Positions 9,220 to 17,484 of a stretch of DNA of 64,000 nt are shown in pieces (the stretch's first letter is position 1; each line of letters opens with the position of its first letter). The DNA is from Paenibacillus sp. MBLB1832 (GTDB taxonomy: Bacteria; Bacillota; Bacilli; Paenibacillales; NBRC-103111). Location: the NCBI RefSeq assembly GCF_032271945.1, contig NZ_CP130319.1:4359001-4423000 (forward strand), in the 5' to 3' direction. The position numbers and the translations under genes are program-made. The notes under the pieces are model-generated. The model had not been told where the DNA came from. It made no database searches and worked only from the letters and a program-made list of their open reading frames with translations.

Positions 9220-9300
9220 CCACACTCACCTCCTATGCCAGTAATCCATCCTATCAGGTTAGCATAGTTAGAAGGATTAAGAAAGAAGAGGCGTTGGAAC

Positions 9301-9384
9301 TTGACGGATCTCGTCATTCGTGAGGATGGCAGACATCGCCATACGTTCCGAGGCATTACGACTACAGCGGATGGACATAATTGA
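9301..9384 (+). pseudogene. Possible YmaF-like gene remnant
   Basis: A 27-codon frame starting at TTG, with AAGAGG 9 bases upstream, reads DGRHRHTFRGITTTADGHN before a TGA. The alternation of His pairs, aromatic-x-Gly-x-Thr-Thr and DGH looks like one repeat of the YmaF family. Only about one repeat is present where the family has several, so this is probably a decayed fragment. It is short enough to be chance; low confidence. Confidence 0.3.
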
Positions 9385-9417
9385 AAGCATTAAACGTGAA
9401 CGCGTGAAATAATGGGT

Positions 9418-9452
9418 AAAAAGACGACTGAACGCGTTCAGTCGTCTTTCTT
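9418..9452. terminator. Terminator after the hydrolase gene
   Basis: Near-perfect palindrome with arms AAAGACGACTGAA and TTCAGTCGTCTTT and a four-base CGCG centre, immediately downstream of the minus-strand hydrolase stop. Confidence 0.85.
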
Positions 9453-10469
9453 ATTTCTCAATACCTCAACCAGCCACGGATACGCCTGACTCCCATTCAC
9501 CTCATGTACGCCATCATAGAGATGAACGCCCACTTGGTCCCCTTCGCCTGCCTCCTCATAGATGCGCCGCACCTGCGAAACAGCTTCCTCTGCCGTTGCG
9601 ATCGGGAAGATCGGATCTTGTTTGCCCGATGCGATAAACAGAGGACGAGGAGCCAGCAATCCGATCAAGTCAGGCAGCTCTGCAAAGCCGAGCACACCTG
9701 GTACATAATTATCGATGCAATGACGAACCGCCATAATGCTGCCTTTGAACGTATTGGCAAAAGCGCACAAGACCGTCGCCTTTATCCGCGCGTCAAGTGC
9801 CGACGAGTATGTCGCAAGCAGTCCGCCTCCCGAAAAGCCGAAGCAGCCGATACGGCTTGCATCTACATCTTCACGACCCGCTAGATAATCCAACGCAAGT
9901 CGAGCTTCTTGGACTCGAACACCTGCCAAGGAAATACCATACAGCATGAAATGGGATGCCAGGGTCTGGCAAGAGTTGTTTCCAACCTGACCATTTTGCC
10001 GATCCGCTTCCAATCTTCGATCACCGAAGCCCAGAACTTCAGGCACCATAACAACAAATCCTTGTCGCACCAGCTCCAGTGCATAGTTCCCATGGAGATC
10101 ATACGGCCTCACATGCTCTGTACCGTCTGCGTTCAAACCGACAATCTGTCTGCTGCCATAGCCATGCCCATGCAGAGCTAGTACAGCAGCAGACTTCCCT
10201 GCCTTTCCCTTCGGCAGAAGGACATAGGCGGGAACGCGCATCCCCATCAGCGTACCGAATTCAATGCGTTCGCGAACGTGGTCTTCGAGCTCCACCCGTT
10301 CCAGAAGGACGGGGCGCAATTCGTCACCCGTCAGCGGAACCTCTAACGACCGGGCAAGCTCCATCCTCATCTGCTCCTGGGTCAGTTCTGCCCAATCCTT
10401 ACGCTGTCGCGCCCGTTTCTCTTCATACAACTGATAGAGCGCCTCCATACTAGCATCTGGATGCCACAT
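9438..10469 (-). CDS. Alpha/beta hydrolase of the dienelactone hydrolase/acetyl esterase type
   Basis: 343-residue alpha/beta hydrolase. The catalytic triad can be placed: nucleophile Ser in CFGFSGGG, acid Asp in ASGKQDPIFP, and base His in LYDGVHEVNG; the HGHGYGSRQ loop forms the oxyanion region. No signal peptide is visible, so it is cytoplasmic. I chose the ATG at 10469 with a GAGGG site 7-8 bases upstream over the upstream GTG at 10487. It follows the Gfo/Idh/MocA gene by about 20 bases and is probably cotranscribed with it. Such hydrolases often remove acyl groups from sugars or cleave lactones; the substrate here is unknown. Confidence 0.85.
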   Translation of the reverse strand: MWHPDASMEALYQLYEEKRARQRKDWAELTQEQMRMELARSLEVPLTGDELRPVLLERVELEDHVRERIEFGTLMGMRVPAYVLLPKGKAGKSAAVLALHGHGYGSRQIVGLNADGTEHVRPYDLHGNYALELVRQGFVVMVPEVLGFGDRRLEADRQNGQVGNNSCQTLASHFMLYGISLAGVRVQEARLALDYLAGREDVDASRIGCFGFSGGGLLATYSSALDARIKATVLCAFANTFKGSIMAVRHCIDNYVPGVLGFAELPDLIGLLAPRPLFIASGKQDPIFPIATAEEAVSQVRRIYEEAGEGDQVGVHLYDGVHEVNGSQAYPWLVEVLRNKKDD

Positions 10470-10488
10470 CGCGTTCCCTCGTTTCACC

Positions 10489-11778
10489 TTAGAACTTCAC
10501 TAGTTTATCCACCGCAACAGGCTGGCCTGTACGAAGCGAGATATTGCCCGCAATGCCCGTCAGAATAGACATAGCGCCATCGACATGCGAAGCTGCGCGA
10601 TTGAAACGATCATCCGACGGTTTATCGAAAATATCTTTCAACAACACAGGATCTCCGCCTCCGTGACCGCCAACGCCTTCTTCAATTTCTACCTCATACG
10701 GCGCTGCGAACATCGGGAAAACTTTGATCGATTTATGCTTCAACGCACCCTCATCCGCCTTATCTCCGCCTGAGTTCACATAGGATTTCTCAACAACACG
10801 CATTTCGATGCGGCCTTTAGAGCCATTGATATGCACGTTGAAGCCTTCCCAAGGCAAATATGCGTTCAACGAGTAGGTCATAATCGCTTTATTTTTATAA
10901 CGGACCATCACGCCCATTGTATCCTCGATACTAATTCCATCACCAAATACGCTCTGATCGCGCTGATACCCATCTTCATGCTCCGCATCCAAGTAAAGAC
11001 CTTTGAGATGCTCATTCGTATCCAAATGCAACGCGAACGGATCTTCCTTCGCATAGGCATTGCCTGTTGCCCGTTGGTAAAACTTCGTTTCACCGCGCTT
11101 CTCCGCGTTCGCTTTCCCGTAGAACATTAGGTCTCCCATGGCAAAAACCGTATCAGGCTGCGTCCCTAACCAGAAATTGACAAGATCGAAATGGTGAGTC
11201 GACTTGTGAACGAGCAAACCGCCGCCATTGCGCTTATCACGGTGCCATCTGCGGAAATAATCCGCACCGTGCTCCGTATTCAGCAGCCATTCAAAATGAA
11301 CGGAATGCACATCGCCGATCGTACCATCCATAATGAGCTCGCGCACTTTGGTGTTATGCGGGGCATACCGATAGTTAAACGTCACACGCAGCTGGCGCCC
11401 TGTCCGTTTGATCGCATCGAGAATTTCCTGGCATTTCTCCTCATCCACCGTCATCGGCTTCTCGGAAATAACGTCACAACCTAGCTCCATCGCCTTAATA
11501 ATGTACGTATGATGCGTGCGGTCGACCGTTGTCACGATGACATAATCCGGCTTCTCCACACGAATCATTTCCTCGAATTGGTCCGCTTTATAGGTTGGAA
11601 CAGCATGATATTCATATTTTCCAGCAAGCAAGTTATTCGTAAAGTTCATCCGTGTTTGATTACTATCGCAAATCGCCACAAGCTCTGACGTCTCTTGAAA
11701 ATCTTTGACCATGGCGCCGTAGAAAAATTCAGCCCGTCCCCCGGTTCCTACAAGTGCATAACGTGTTTTGGCTTTCAT
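10489..11778 (-). CDS. Gfo/Idh/MocA family sugar dehydrogenase
   Basis: 429-residue NAD(P)-dependent oxidoreductase. The N-terminal Rossmann fold has LVGTGGRAEFFYGAM, and the central EKPMTVDEEKC carries the catalytic EKP motif; HKSTHHFDLVNFWLG in the C-terminal domain supplies the active-site histidines. The start at 11778 has an AAAGGGG site 9 bases upstream. The gene is first in a two-gene unit with the alpha/beta hydrolase and is divergent from an AraC regulator (11938) that probably controls it. At 429 residues it belongs to the longer subgroup of the family seen in polysaccharide breakdown loci. Substrate unknown. Confidence 0.9.
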   Translation of the reverse strand: MKAKTRYALVGTGGRAEFFYGAMVKDFQETSELVAICDSNQTRMNFTNNLLAGKYEYHAVPTYKADQFEEMIRVEKPDYVIVTTVDRTHHTYIIKAMELGCDVISEKPMTVDEEKCQEILDAIKRTGRQLRVTFNYRYAPHNTKVRELIMDGTIGDVHSVHFEWLLNTEHGADYFRRWHRDKRNGGGLLVHKSTHHFDLVNFWLGTQPDTVFAMGDLMFYGKANAEKRGETKFYQRATGNAYAKEDPFALHLDTNEHLKGLYLDAEHEDGYQRDQSVFGDGISIEDTMGVMVRYKNKAIMTYSLNAYLPWEGFNVHINGSKGRIEMRVVEKSYVNSGGDKADEGALKHKSIKVFPMFAAPYEVEIEEGVGGHGGGDPVLLKDIFDKPSDDRFNRAASHVDGAMSILTGIAGNISLRTGQPVAVDKLVKF

Positions 11779-11937
11779 TGAATGAATCCCCTTTCGTAAT
11801 GGCATGCTCCTTAACGCTTACTGCAAGATTAATACAATATTTGTTGTGTTTCTAATCAAATATTACTTAATACCTTTATTTCCTTGCATATCTTGCTGTA
11901 AAATGAAAGGAGCATACCAACAGATGAGGTGCCTGCC

Positions 11938-12783
11938 ATGTTTTACCAAATTGAACGGATTCGCAGGGAGTATAAATTCTCCATGCCAGTCAACCATTTT
12001 CATGACACGTATGAAATTTACTATTTACTTAATGGAAAACGTTACTATTTCATCCAGGATCGTTCCTATTTCATGCAAGAAGGCGATCTCGTTTTTATTG
12101 ATAAAAATAAACTGCACAAAACGCTGGACGCGAACGCGCTGCCGCATGAACGAATTCTCGTTAGTTTCGACGACAGCTGGGTCCACACAATGGGTAAAGA
12201 TACCCATGAGATTGCACTCGCTCCATTCAGACAGAAGCAGCATATTTTCACATTGTTGGGTGCGAATCGGACACTCATCGAGAACTTGCTCTTCAGCATG
12301 CTGCGCGAGCAGTCGCAGGCACTGCCTGGGTGGGAGCTCAACAGCAAAGCGCTGCTCACACAATTGCTCGTTGCCTGCACACGGCTGATGGAGCAGATGA
12401 ATCCCGTGGACGAGCATGAGCATCCGCAGGCGCATAATCCCAAAATTTTCGAAATCGCGTCCTACATCAACGAGCATTTCCATGAGCGTCTGAATTTAGC
12501 GTCCATCTCAGACAAATTTCATATAAGTCCTAGTTACTTCTGCCGCTCTTTCAAGGAAACAACTGGCTTCTCCTTTGTTGAATACTTGAACAATATTCGA
12601 ATCCGTGAAGCGCAGCGGCTGCTTCGGGAAACGAAGCTGAAGGTCATTCATATTGCTGAGCAAGCGGGCTTCGATAGCGTTGCTCATTTCGGCCGCGTAT
12701 TCAAACAAGTTACGTCGCAAACTCCGCTGGAATGCCGGAAGCTGACGCATCTGGGCTTGTCATCATTTTCCGATACTCCGTAG
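11938..12783 (+). CDS. AraC family transcriptional regulator
   Basis: 281-residue regulator with an N-terminal cupin sugar-binding domain (HFHDTYEIYYLLNG, LVFIDKNKLHKT) and a C-terminal pair of helix-turn-helix motifs (LNLASISDKFHISPSYFCR and VIHIAEQAGFDSVAHFGRVF). The ATG at 11938 has a GAGG site 8 bases upstream; a GTG three codons earlier is less well placed. It is divergent from the dehydrogenase-hydrolase pair, separated by about 160 bases, and most likely regulates it. The ligand is probably a sugar, by inference. Confidence 0.9.
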   Translation: MFYQIERIRREYKFSMPVNHFHDTYEIYYLLNGKRYYFIQDRSYFMQEGDLVFIDKNKLHKTLDANALPHERILVSFDDSWVHTMGKDTHEIALAPFRQKQHIFTLLGANRTLIENLLFSMLREQSQALPGWELNSKALLTQLLVACTRLMEQMNPVDEHEHPQAHNPKIFEIASYINEHFHERLNLASISDKFHISPSYFCRSFKETTGFSFVEYLNNIRIREAQRLLRETKLKVIHIAEQAGFDSVAHFGRVFKQVTSQTPLECRKLTHLGLSSFSDTP

Positions 12784-12862
12784 GTGTCAGGCTCTTAAGC
12801 GCTTTGAACGTTTTGATGAAATAACTCGGACTTTCAAATCCGACCTTGTTCGCCGATGTTGT
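12710..12862 (-). pseudogene. Remnant of an AraC family gene (C-terminal HTH only)
   Basis: On the minus strand, convergent with and overlapping the tail of the intact AraC gene, a frame reads ANKVGFESPSYFIKTF followed by KSLTPTEYRKMM, which is the second helix-turn-helix and C-terminus of a different AraC protein. A stop lies just upstream of it in frame and no start or N-terminal domain is present. After the natural end the frame reads on into antisense sequence until TAA at 12710-12712. It is a truncated relic, probably left by a rearrangement. Confidence 0.75.
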
Positions 12863-13082
12863 CTACTACGACAGGTTTGATCCGCTTAAAATGCATAATT
12901 ACTATAAGCTCGCTTCACCTTGTAAAGGATGATCCGCGCGGCTTGCACCTGCTGAAAGGTGATTTTTCATCATTTTAGAGAGTTCCTAGCCGGAAATGTC
13001 ATCCGAAGTGATGATTTTCATCACTATATTGTATTGGAAACACGGGGTCCGGGGTTGGGAATGAGGGAACCGTAAATATTGC
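12863..13082. other. Gap between AraC remnant and uxaC terminator
   Basis: About 220 bases with no gene that can be supported. A short plus-strand frame (DVVYYDRFDPLKMHNYYK) ends at 12930 but has no start signal and is not recognised. The stretch is probably residual sequence beside the truncated AraC gene. Confidence 0.4.
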
Positions 13083-13128
13083 AAAAAAGTCTGTCCTCCC
13101 GAGAGATCTCGGTGAAGACAGACTTTTT
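13083..13128 (-). terminator. Terminator after uxaC
   Basis: Arms AAAAAGTCTGTC and GACAGACTTTTT flank a 20-base loop that itself contains a small CCGAGAGATCTCGG palindrome; it lies 13 bases beyond the uxaC stop. Confidence 0.85.
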
Positions 13129-13140
13129 ATGCTTACGTGA

Positions 13141-14541
13141 TTAAAAACCGAAGTATTGCTTCGCATTGTTATAGGAAATGCATTGAACCAGCTGCTTGAG
13201 CAGCTGCTCGTCGTTCGGGAACTCGCCCGCTTCAACCCATTCGCCGATCAAGTTACACAGAATGCGGCGGAAGTAGTCGTGACGCGTGTAGGACAAGAAG
13301 CTGCGGGAATCCGTCAGCATGCCAACGAAACGACCTAGCAAACCAAAGTTACCCAATGACTTCATTTGGGAAACCATGCCGTCGCGCGTATCGTTGAACC
13401 ACCATGCTGCGCCCAACTGGATTTTGCCTGGAATGCCGTCGCCTTGGAAGCTGCCCATCAAGGATGCAAGGATTTCATTGTCGCGCGCATTCAAGGAATA
13501 CAGAATCGTTCTAGGCAGCGAATCCGCCACAGCTAATGACGACAATAAACCTGTCAAAGCAGCGGCAACAGGGCTGTCTCCGATGGAGTCAAAACCTGTA
13601 TCAGGGCCGAGCTTCGCGAACGCTTGTCCATTGTTGTTCCGGGACGCATTGATATGGTACTGCATTGCCCAATCCAGCTTCTTATAAATGCCGCCAAGGA
13701 AGAGCAGCGTGTACGCTTTGTACTTCTTCTCGTCTTCCAGGCTAACAGGCTGACCAGCAAGTCCAGCCGCGAAAATCGCGTCAACTTCCTCTTTGGTCGC
13801 TACTGCATATGGCACGTAGTCCAATGCGTGGTCAGACACTTTACAGCCAACGGAATCGAAGAACACCGCGCGGCTCTCGAGTCCTGCTAGCAAGTCATCA
13901 TAGGTGCGGATCGGTGTACCTACTGCTTTTTCTAATGCAGCAATCCACGGCAGGAACGTCGCGCGATTGATTTCTAACGCCTTATCTGGGCGGTAAGAAG
14001 GCAACACTTGCGTCGTGAAATCAGCAATCTCTTTGATCTTGATGTGGTATTCCAAGGAATCCACAGGATCATCCGTTGTACAGATCACGGTAACCTTCGA
14101 ATTCGTAATCAGGTCTCTGGCACGCGAATTCCCTTCCGCCAGCTTCGCATTTACTTTTTCCCAAATCGCAGGCGCATTCTGTTCATTGATGATGTCGTGA
14201 ACGCCAAAATACGTTTGCAACTCCATATGTGACCAATGGTAGAGCGGATTGCCGATCGCCATTGGAAGTGTTGAAGCCCAAGCTACAAAGCGGTCATAGT
14301 CGCTTGCTCCGCCCGTAACTTTGGATTCGTCAACACCATTCGCACGCATCATCCGCCATTTGTAGTGGTCCCCGTACAACCAAGCTTCTGTAATGTTGGC
14401 GAACTGCTTATTCTCATAGATTTCCTTCGGACTTAGATGGCAGTGATAGTCAATAATCGGCAATTCTTTCGCATATTCATGAAATAAATGAACAGCAGTT
14501 TCATTCGTTAATAAGAAATTCTCATCTAAAAACGGTTTCAT
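13141..14541 (-). CDS. uxaC: Glucuronate (uronate) isomerase
   Basis: 466-residue uronate isomerase of the amidohydrolase superfamily, converting D-glucuronate to D-fructuronate or D-galacturonate to D-tagaturonate. The N-terminal DYHCHLSPKEI has the paired metal-site histidines, and VICTTDDPVDSLEYH, HINASRNNN and the C-terminal RHDYFRRILCNLIGEWVE are typical of UxaC. Length matches the family. It is transcribed alone, with its own terminator; no other hexuronate genes are in the window, so later steps must be encoded elsewhere. A GGGTGG ribosome site precedes the ATG. Confidence 0.96.
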   Translation of the reverse strand: MKPFLDENFLLTNETAVHLFHEYAKELPIIDYHCHLSPKEIYENKQFANITEAWLYGDHYKWRMMRANGVDESKVTGGASDYDRFVAWASTLPMAIGNPLYHWSHMELQTYFGVHDIINEQNAPAIWEKVNAKLAEGNSRARDLITNSKVTVICTTDDPVDSLEYHIKIKEIADFTTQVLPSYRPDKALEINRATFLPWIAALEKAVGTPIRTYDDLLAGLESRAVFFDSVGCKVSDHALDYVPYAVATKEEVDAIFAAGLAGQPVSLEDEKKYKAYTLLFLGGIYKKLDWAMQYHINASRNNNGQAFAKLGPDTGFDSIGDSPVAAALTGLLSSLAVADSLPRTILYSLNARDNEILASLMGSFQGDGIPGKIQLGAAWWFNDTRDGMVSQMKSLGNFGLLGRFVGMLTDSRSFLSYTRHDYFRRILCNLIGEWVEAGEFPNDEQLLKQLVQCISYNNAKQYFGF

Positions 14542-14657
14542 GATTCGATTTCCACCCTTCTCAAGCTGAATGATCTGCCCTATATTTTAGCAAAAGAAAG
14601 GGATGGAATCTTGCGATTTCGTGCTTTTATTTCTTGAAATATGCATATCTTGACCTT

Positions 14658-15608
14658 CTACTCCGAAGGCATCGCCCGGTCCTTGTGATCTCCCACATCG
14701 ATATGTGTCTCAATTTCTTCAGGAATCGTTTCTGTAACGCCTTGCACATGCCGCGGCTTATAGTTAATGACATCGGAGGACGAGATGCTCACATACACAC
14801 GCCCATCTAAGGCCCGTGCCCGGATTAAGATGGGCTGGTTATAATCGTTGCGAAAACTGAAATCAGGTCCGCCCCAATTGACTGTGGCATCCCTTCCATG
14901 TGGAACATATGGCACAGATCGGCTGTGCGAATAACGTTCGATGATCGTTAATCCCGCACGATCCACTGCGTTGAATAACGTCGAGGATATTTGGCATATC
15001 CCGCCGCCAATTCCCTCGGAGAACTCTCCCCTGACAATGATTTTGGCTGGCAAATAGCCTCGACTTGGTGTACGAACACCGACTACACGATTGAACGAGA
15101 ACGTTTCATTCGGCTGTACGACATAATTGTTGATCGCTTGAGAAGCTAACTTGAGATTTGTGAAGCGGTGATGATTGCGAGAATTGAAATAGGTCACATA
15201 ATAGCCGATAGGACGTACACGAATACTGGCAAGAAGTTCACTGTCTACCTTGGGATAGATGAATTGCACGGGCAGCTCCATCTTCAACGGTCCCTCATCA
15301 TAAAAGCGGCTATAAAACTGTTCTCGAAATGCTCGCCGATTGAGGCGAATTCCCGACATTTCCTTCACGATGCCACCGCTGTCATTAATCGTCGCGTTAA
15401 CCGGTTTTCGATAGATCGCTTTCTCCATCTGCTCCGTTAAGCGAGTTAGTTTCTGATCATCGACTAAGGGCACATCCAGCAGTGGGATCGCGTACGGCTC
15501 CCGCTGAATCTCGGCCACTCGCCCCCCGTTCGAATCATCTGTTAGTACGAAGGGCACCCCCTTCGGCTGGGCTAGCAAGAGTAAACCCAACAACCATTCA
15601 TAGCGCAT
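14658..15608 (-). CDS. VanW family protein
   Basis: 316-residue protein with the VanW domain (about residues 120-270): FNSRNHHRFTNLKLASQAIN, GGGICQISSTLFNA and RSVPYVPHGRDATVNWG are its signature blocks. The N-terminus is short and hydrophobic (WLLGLLLLAQP), perhaps a weak signal peptide or membrane anchor. VanW proteins occur widely in Firmicutes outside vancomycin-resistance clusters and their biochemical role is not established; they are generally thought to be cell-envelope related. The AGGAGGTG ribosome site fixes the start. No van genes are nearby. Confidence 0.88.
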   Translation of the reverse strand: MRYEWLLGLLLLAQPKGVPFVLTDDSNGGRVAEIQREPYAIPLLDVPLVDDQKLTRLTEQMEKAIYRKPVNATINDSGGIVKEMSGIRLNRRAFREQFYSRFYDEGPLKMELPVQFIYPKVDSELLASIRVRPIGYYVTYFNSRNHHRFTNLKLASQAINNYVVQPNETFSFNRVVGVRTPSRGYLPAKIIVRGEFSEGIGGGICQISSTLFNAVDRAGLTIIERYSHSRSVPYVPHGRDATVNWGGPDFSFRNDYNQPILIRARALDGRVYVSISSSDVINYKPRHVQGVTETIPEEIETHIDVGDHKDRAMPSE

Positions 15609-15663
15609 AAACGCAATTCACCTCCTCCCCTAGTGTAAACAATTGTCAAATTTCCATTCAGTG

Positions 15664-16476
15664 TTAGTGTGGATATACCGGTTGAAATTCCGTGCCGCAA
15701 GGACCGCCATCTGGATTGATGGCTAGATCTACAGGCTCGCCATTACGCCTAAATAAGGGGCGGTAGTATTGGTTAATTTGCGTGGCTGAAGCATTCGCAT
15801 AATGACAGATGAATGCGCGGCGGAAGCGATCCCTCGTTTTATTTCGGTACGATCCATGAATGAGATTGCCGTTAAAAAAGAGCACATCGCCCCGATCCAT
15901 GCGGATCGGCAGCACGCCTTCCTCCTTCGGCGGCTTCACATAATGCGTCGTGAACGATTCCTTCGCATCTGCCATTTCAGGGCACACGAGCGCATAATCA
16001 TTCGTTTTCGGGACGACGAGCAAACCGCCATTCTCCTCATCGGCCGCATCGATAGCCGTCCACGCCGCAATACAATTGCCTGGCTCTACCTGCAAGTAGA
16101 AATTATCTTGATGCAGCGCTTGCCCACGCGAGCCTGGCGGTTTAAAGTAAAACATGCTTTGCGCAGCAATCGGCTCTTCCTCATACAAATCTGCTAAAAC
16201 GTCAAGGACAGGCGCATGCAGCATGTACGATTTCGCTGTCTCATTGAAACGATGCGGATGCATGACACGCGGATAGCGCTTTAGCGGGTCCTCTTCACCT
16301 GCGTGAAGATCAGGCTCGAAATAACCAGGAATCTGTTGCTGACTAATCGCTTCGAACGTTTCATCCAAGGTGGCAAGATCCTCTTCACTAAACAATCCTT
16401 TCACCACAAGATACCCTTCCCTTGCAAAAAATTTCTTCTGCTCTTCCGATAAGAATTGACGATTCGATTCTGTCAT
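15664..16476 (-). CDS. Phytanoyl-CoA dioxygenase (PhyH) family protein
   Basis: 270-residue Fe(II)/2-oxoglutarate-dependent oxygenase of the PhyH family. The iron facial triad is visible: His-x-Asp in ALHQDNFYLQ and the distal His in NGNLIHGSYRNKTRDRFRRAF, whose Arg should bind 2-oxoglutarate. The start at 16476 (ATG) lies 9 bases after AAAGGA; the ATG three codons upstream is too close to that site. It is divergent from the AraC gene at 16643, the same arrangement as the PhyH/AraC pair at 49.6-51.6 kb. The substrate is unknown; bacterial PhyH proteins hydroxylate varied small molecules. Confidence 0.88.
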   Translation of the reverse strand: MTESNRQFLSEEQKKFFAREGYLVVKGLFSEEDLATLDETFEAISQQQIPGYFEPDLHAGEEDPLKRYPRVMHPHRFNETAKSYMLHAPVLDVLADLYEEEPIAAQSMFYFKPPGSRGQALHQDNFYLQVEPGNCIAAWTAIDAADEENGGLLVVPKTNDYALVCPEMADAKESFTTHYVKPPKEEGVLPIRMDRGDVLFFNGNLIHGSYRNKTRDRFRRAFICHYANASATQINQYYRPLFRRNGEPVDLAINPDGGPCGTEFQPVYPH

Positions 16477-16642
16477 AGTATTCATTCCTTTCGATATTGG
16501 CTTTCACAACGATCTTAGCTTTAGCATACGGAATTCAGCCTTACCAAAGAAGTAAGCATCGTGCTAATGACTCCTACAATCCTGCTATCATTCTGGTATA
16601 ATTGTCAGAATAACTGCTCTTAGGAAAGAAGGCGAAGACTTC

Positions 16643-17416
16643 TTGCAATTCGATGAATTTCACTTATTGGCAGGGCATTTTACAGAAACCGATACCTATG
16701 TGACGAAACGCCCGCAAGGCCGTGAGGATTGGCTGCTCACCTACACACTAGGAGGGGAAGGCTTCTTTCGCTCTTTAGACCAAACACACAACTGCCGAGA
16801 AGGCGATTTCGCTTTGGTTCGTCCTCACGCTCAGCAGCACTATGGAACCGCACCTGGAGCGATTTGGCAATTCGTCTGGATCCACTTCCCTGACAGTTTG
16901 ACGGAAACGAGTCTGCTTCCCGACCAACCTGTTCTGCATATGTCGATCGAAAATGACTCCCTGCGCGAGCGTGTTCATCATGCGTTCATGCGTATATTGG
17001 CCGATTCTCGGGAGCGCAGCGATTACTGGATGGAGCTATGCATCGCTTCAGTGCGAGAGCTGCTTCTGCTCCTTGCACAGAAATCCGCACGTAAGATCGA
17101 TGCGCGTATTGAAGAGGTTCAGTACTTGCTATCCAAGATGATGCGGCAGCCGATACGGATCGATGAATTGGCCAAAGCGGTTGGGCTTTCCCCCTCGCGG
17201 TTATCCCATCTTTTTAAGGAAAGTACAGGACTATCCATTATTGACTCGTTGAATCGCATGCGCATCCAGCAAGCTGTTCTTCTGCTTCAGGATTCGGTGC
17301 GCAGCGCCTCTGAAGTGTGCTATGATGTCGGCTTTCAGAACTATAATCATTTCTCCAATCAGTTCCGGAAATGGTACGGAGAATCCCCAAGTACATTCAA
17401 AAAAACGCGACGGTAA
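16643..17416 (+). CDS. AraC family transcriptional regulator
   Basis: 257-residue regulator with an N-terminal cupin-like domain (GDFALVRPHAQQHYG) and a C-terminal double helix-turn-helix (IRIDELAKAVGLSPSRLSHLF; SASEVCYDVGFQNYNHFSNQF). The apparent start is TTG at 16643, 10 bases after AAGG; no in-frame ATG lies early enough to keep the first beta strands. It is divergent from the PhyH gene and probably controls it. Downstream, the aminopeptidase gene is separated by 68 bases and could be cotranscribed. Confidence 0.88.
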   Translation: MQFDEFHLLAGHFTETDTYVTKRPQGREDWLLTYTLGGEGFFRSLDQTHNCREGDFALVRPHAQQHYGTAPGAIWQFVWIHFPDSLTETSLLPDQPVLHMSIENDSLRERVHHAFMRILADSRERSDYWMELCIASVRELLLLLAQKSARKIDARIEEVQYLLSKMMRQPIRIDELAKAVGLSPSRLSHLFKESTGLSIIDSLNRMRIQQAVLLLQDSVRSASEVCYDVGFQNYNHFSNQFRKWYGESPSTFKKTRR

Positions 17417-17484
17417 AATTTATTTGACAGTCGGCTGACGGCAGGATAAACTGCAAGCAAGATGAGTATAGGAGGCATGGTAAG

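Noticed and set aside
14658..15608. VanW as evidence of a vancomycin-resistance cluster
   Set aside because: No vanA/H/X/Y/S/R-type neighbours; VanW-domain proteins are common in Firmicutes without resistance.
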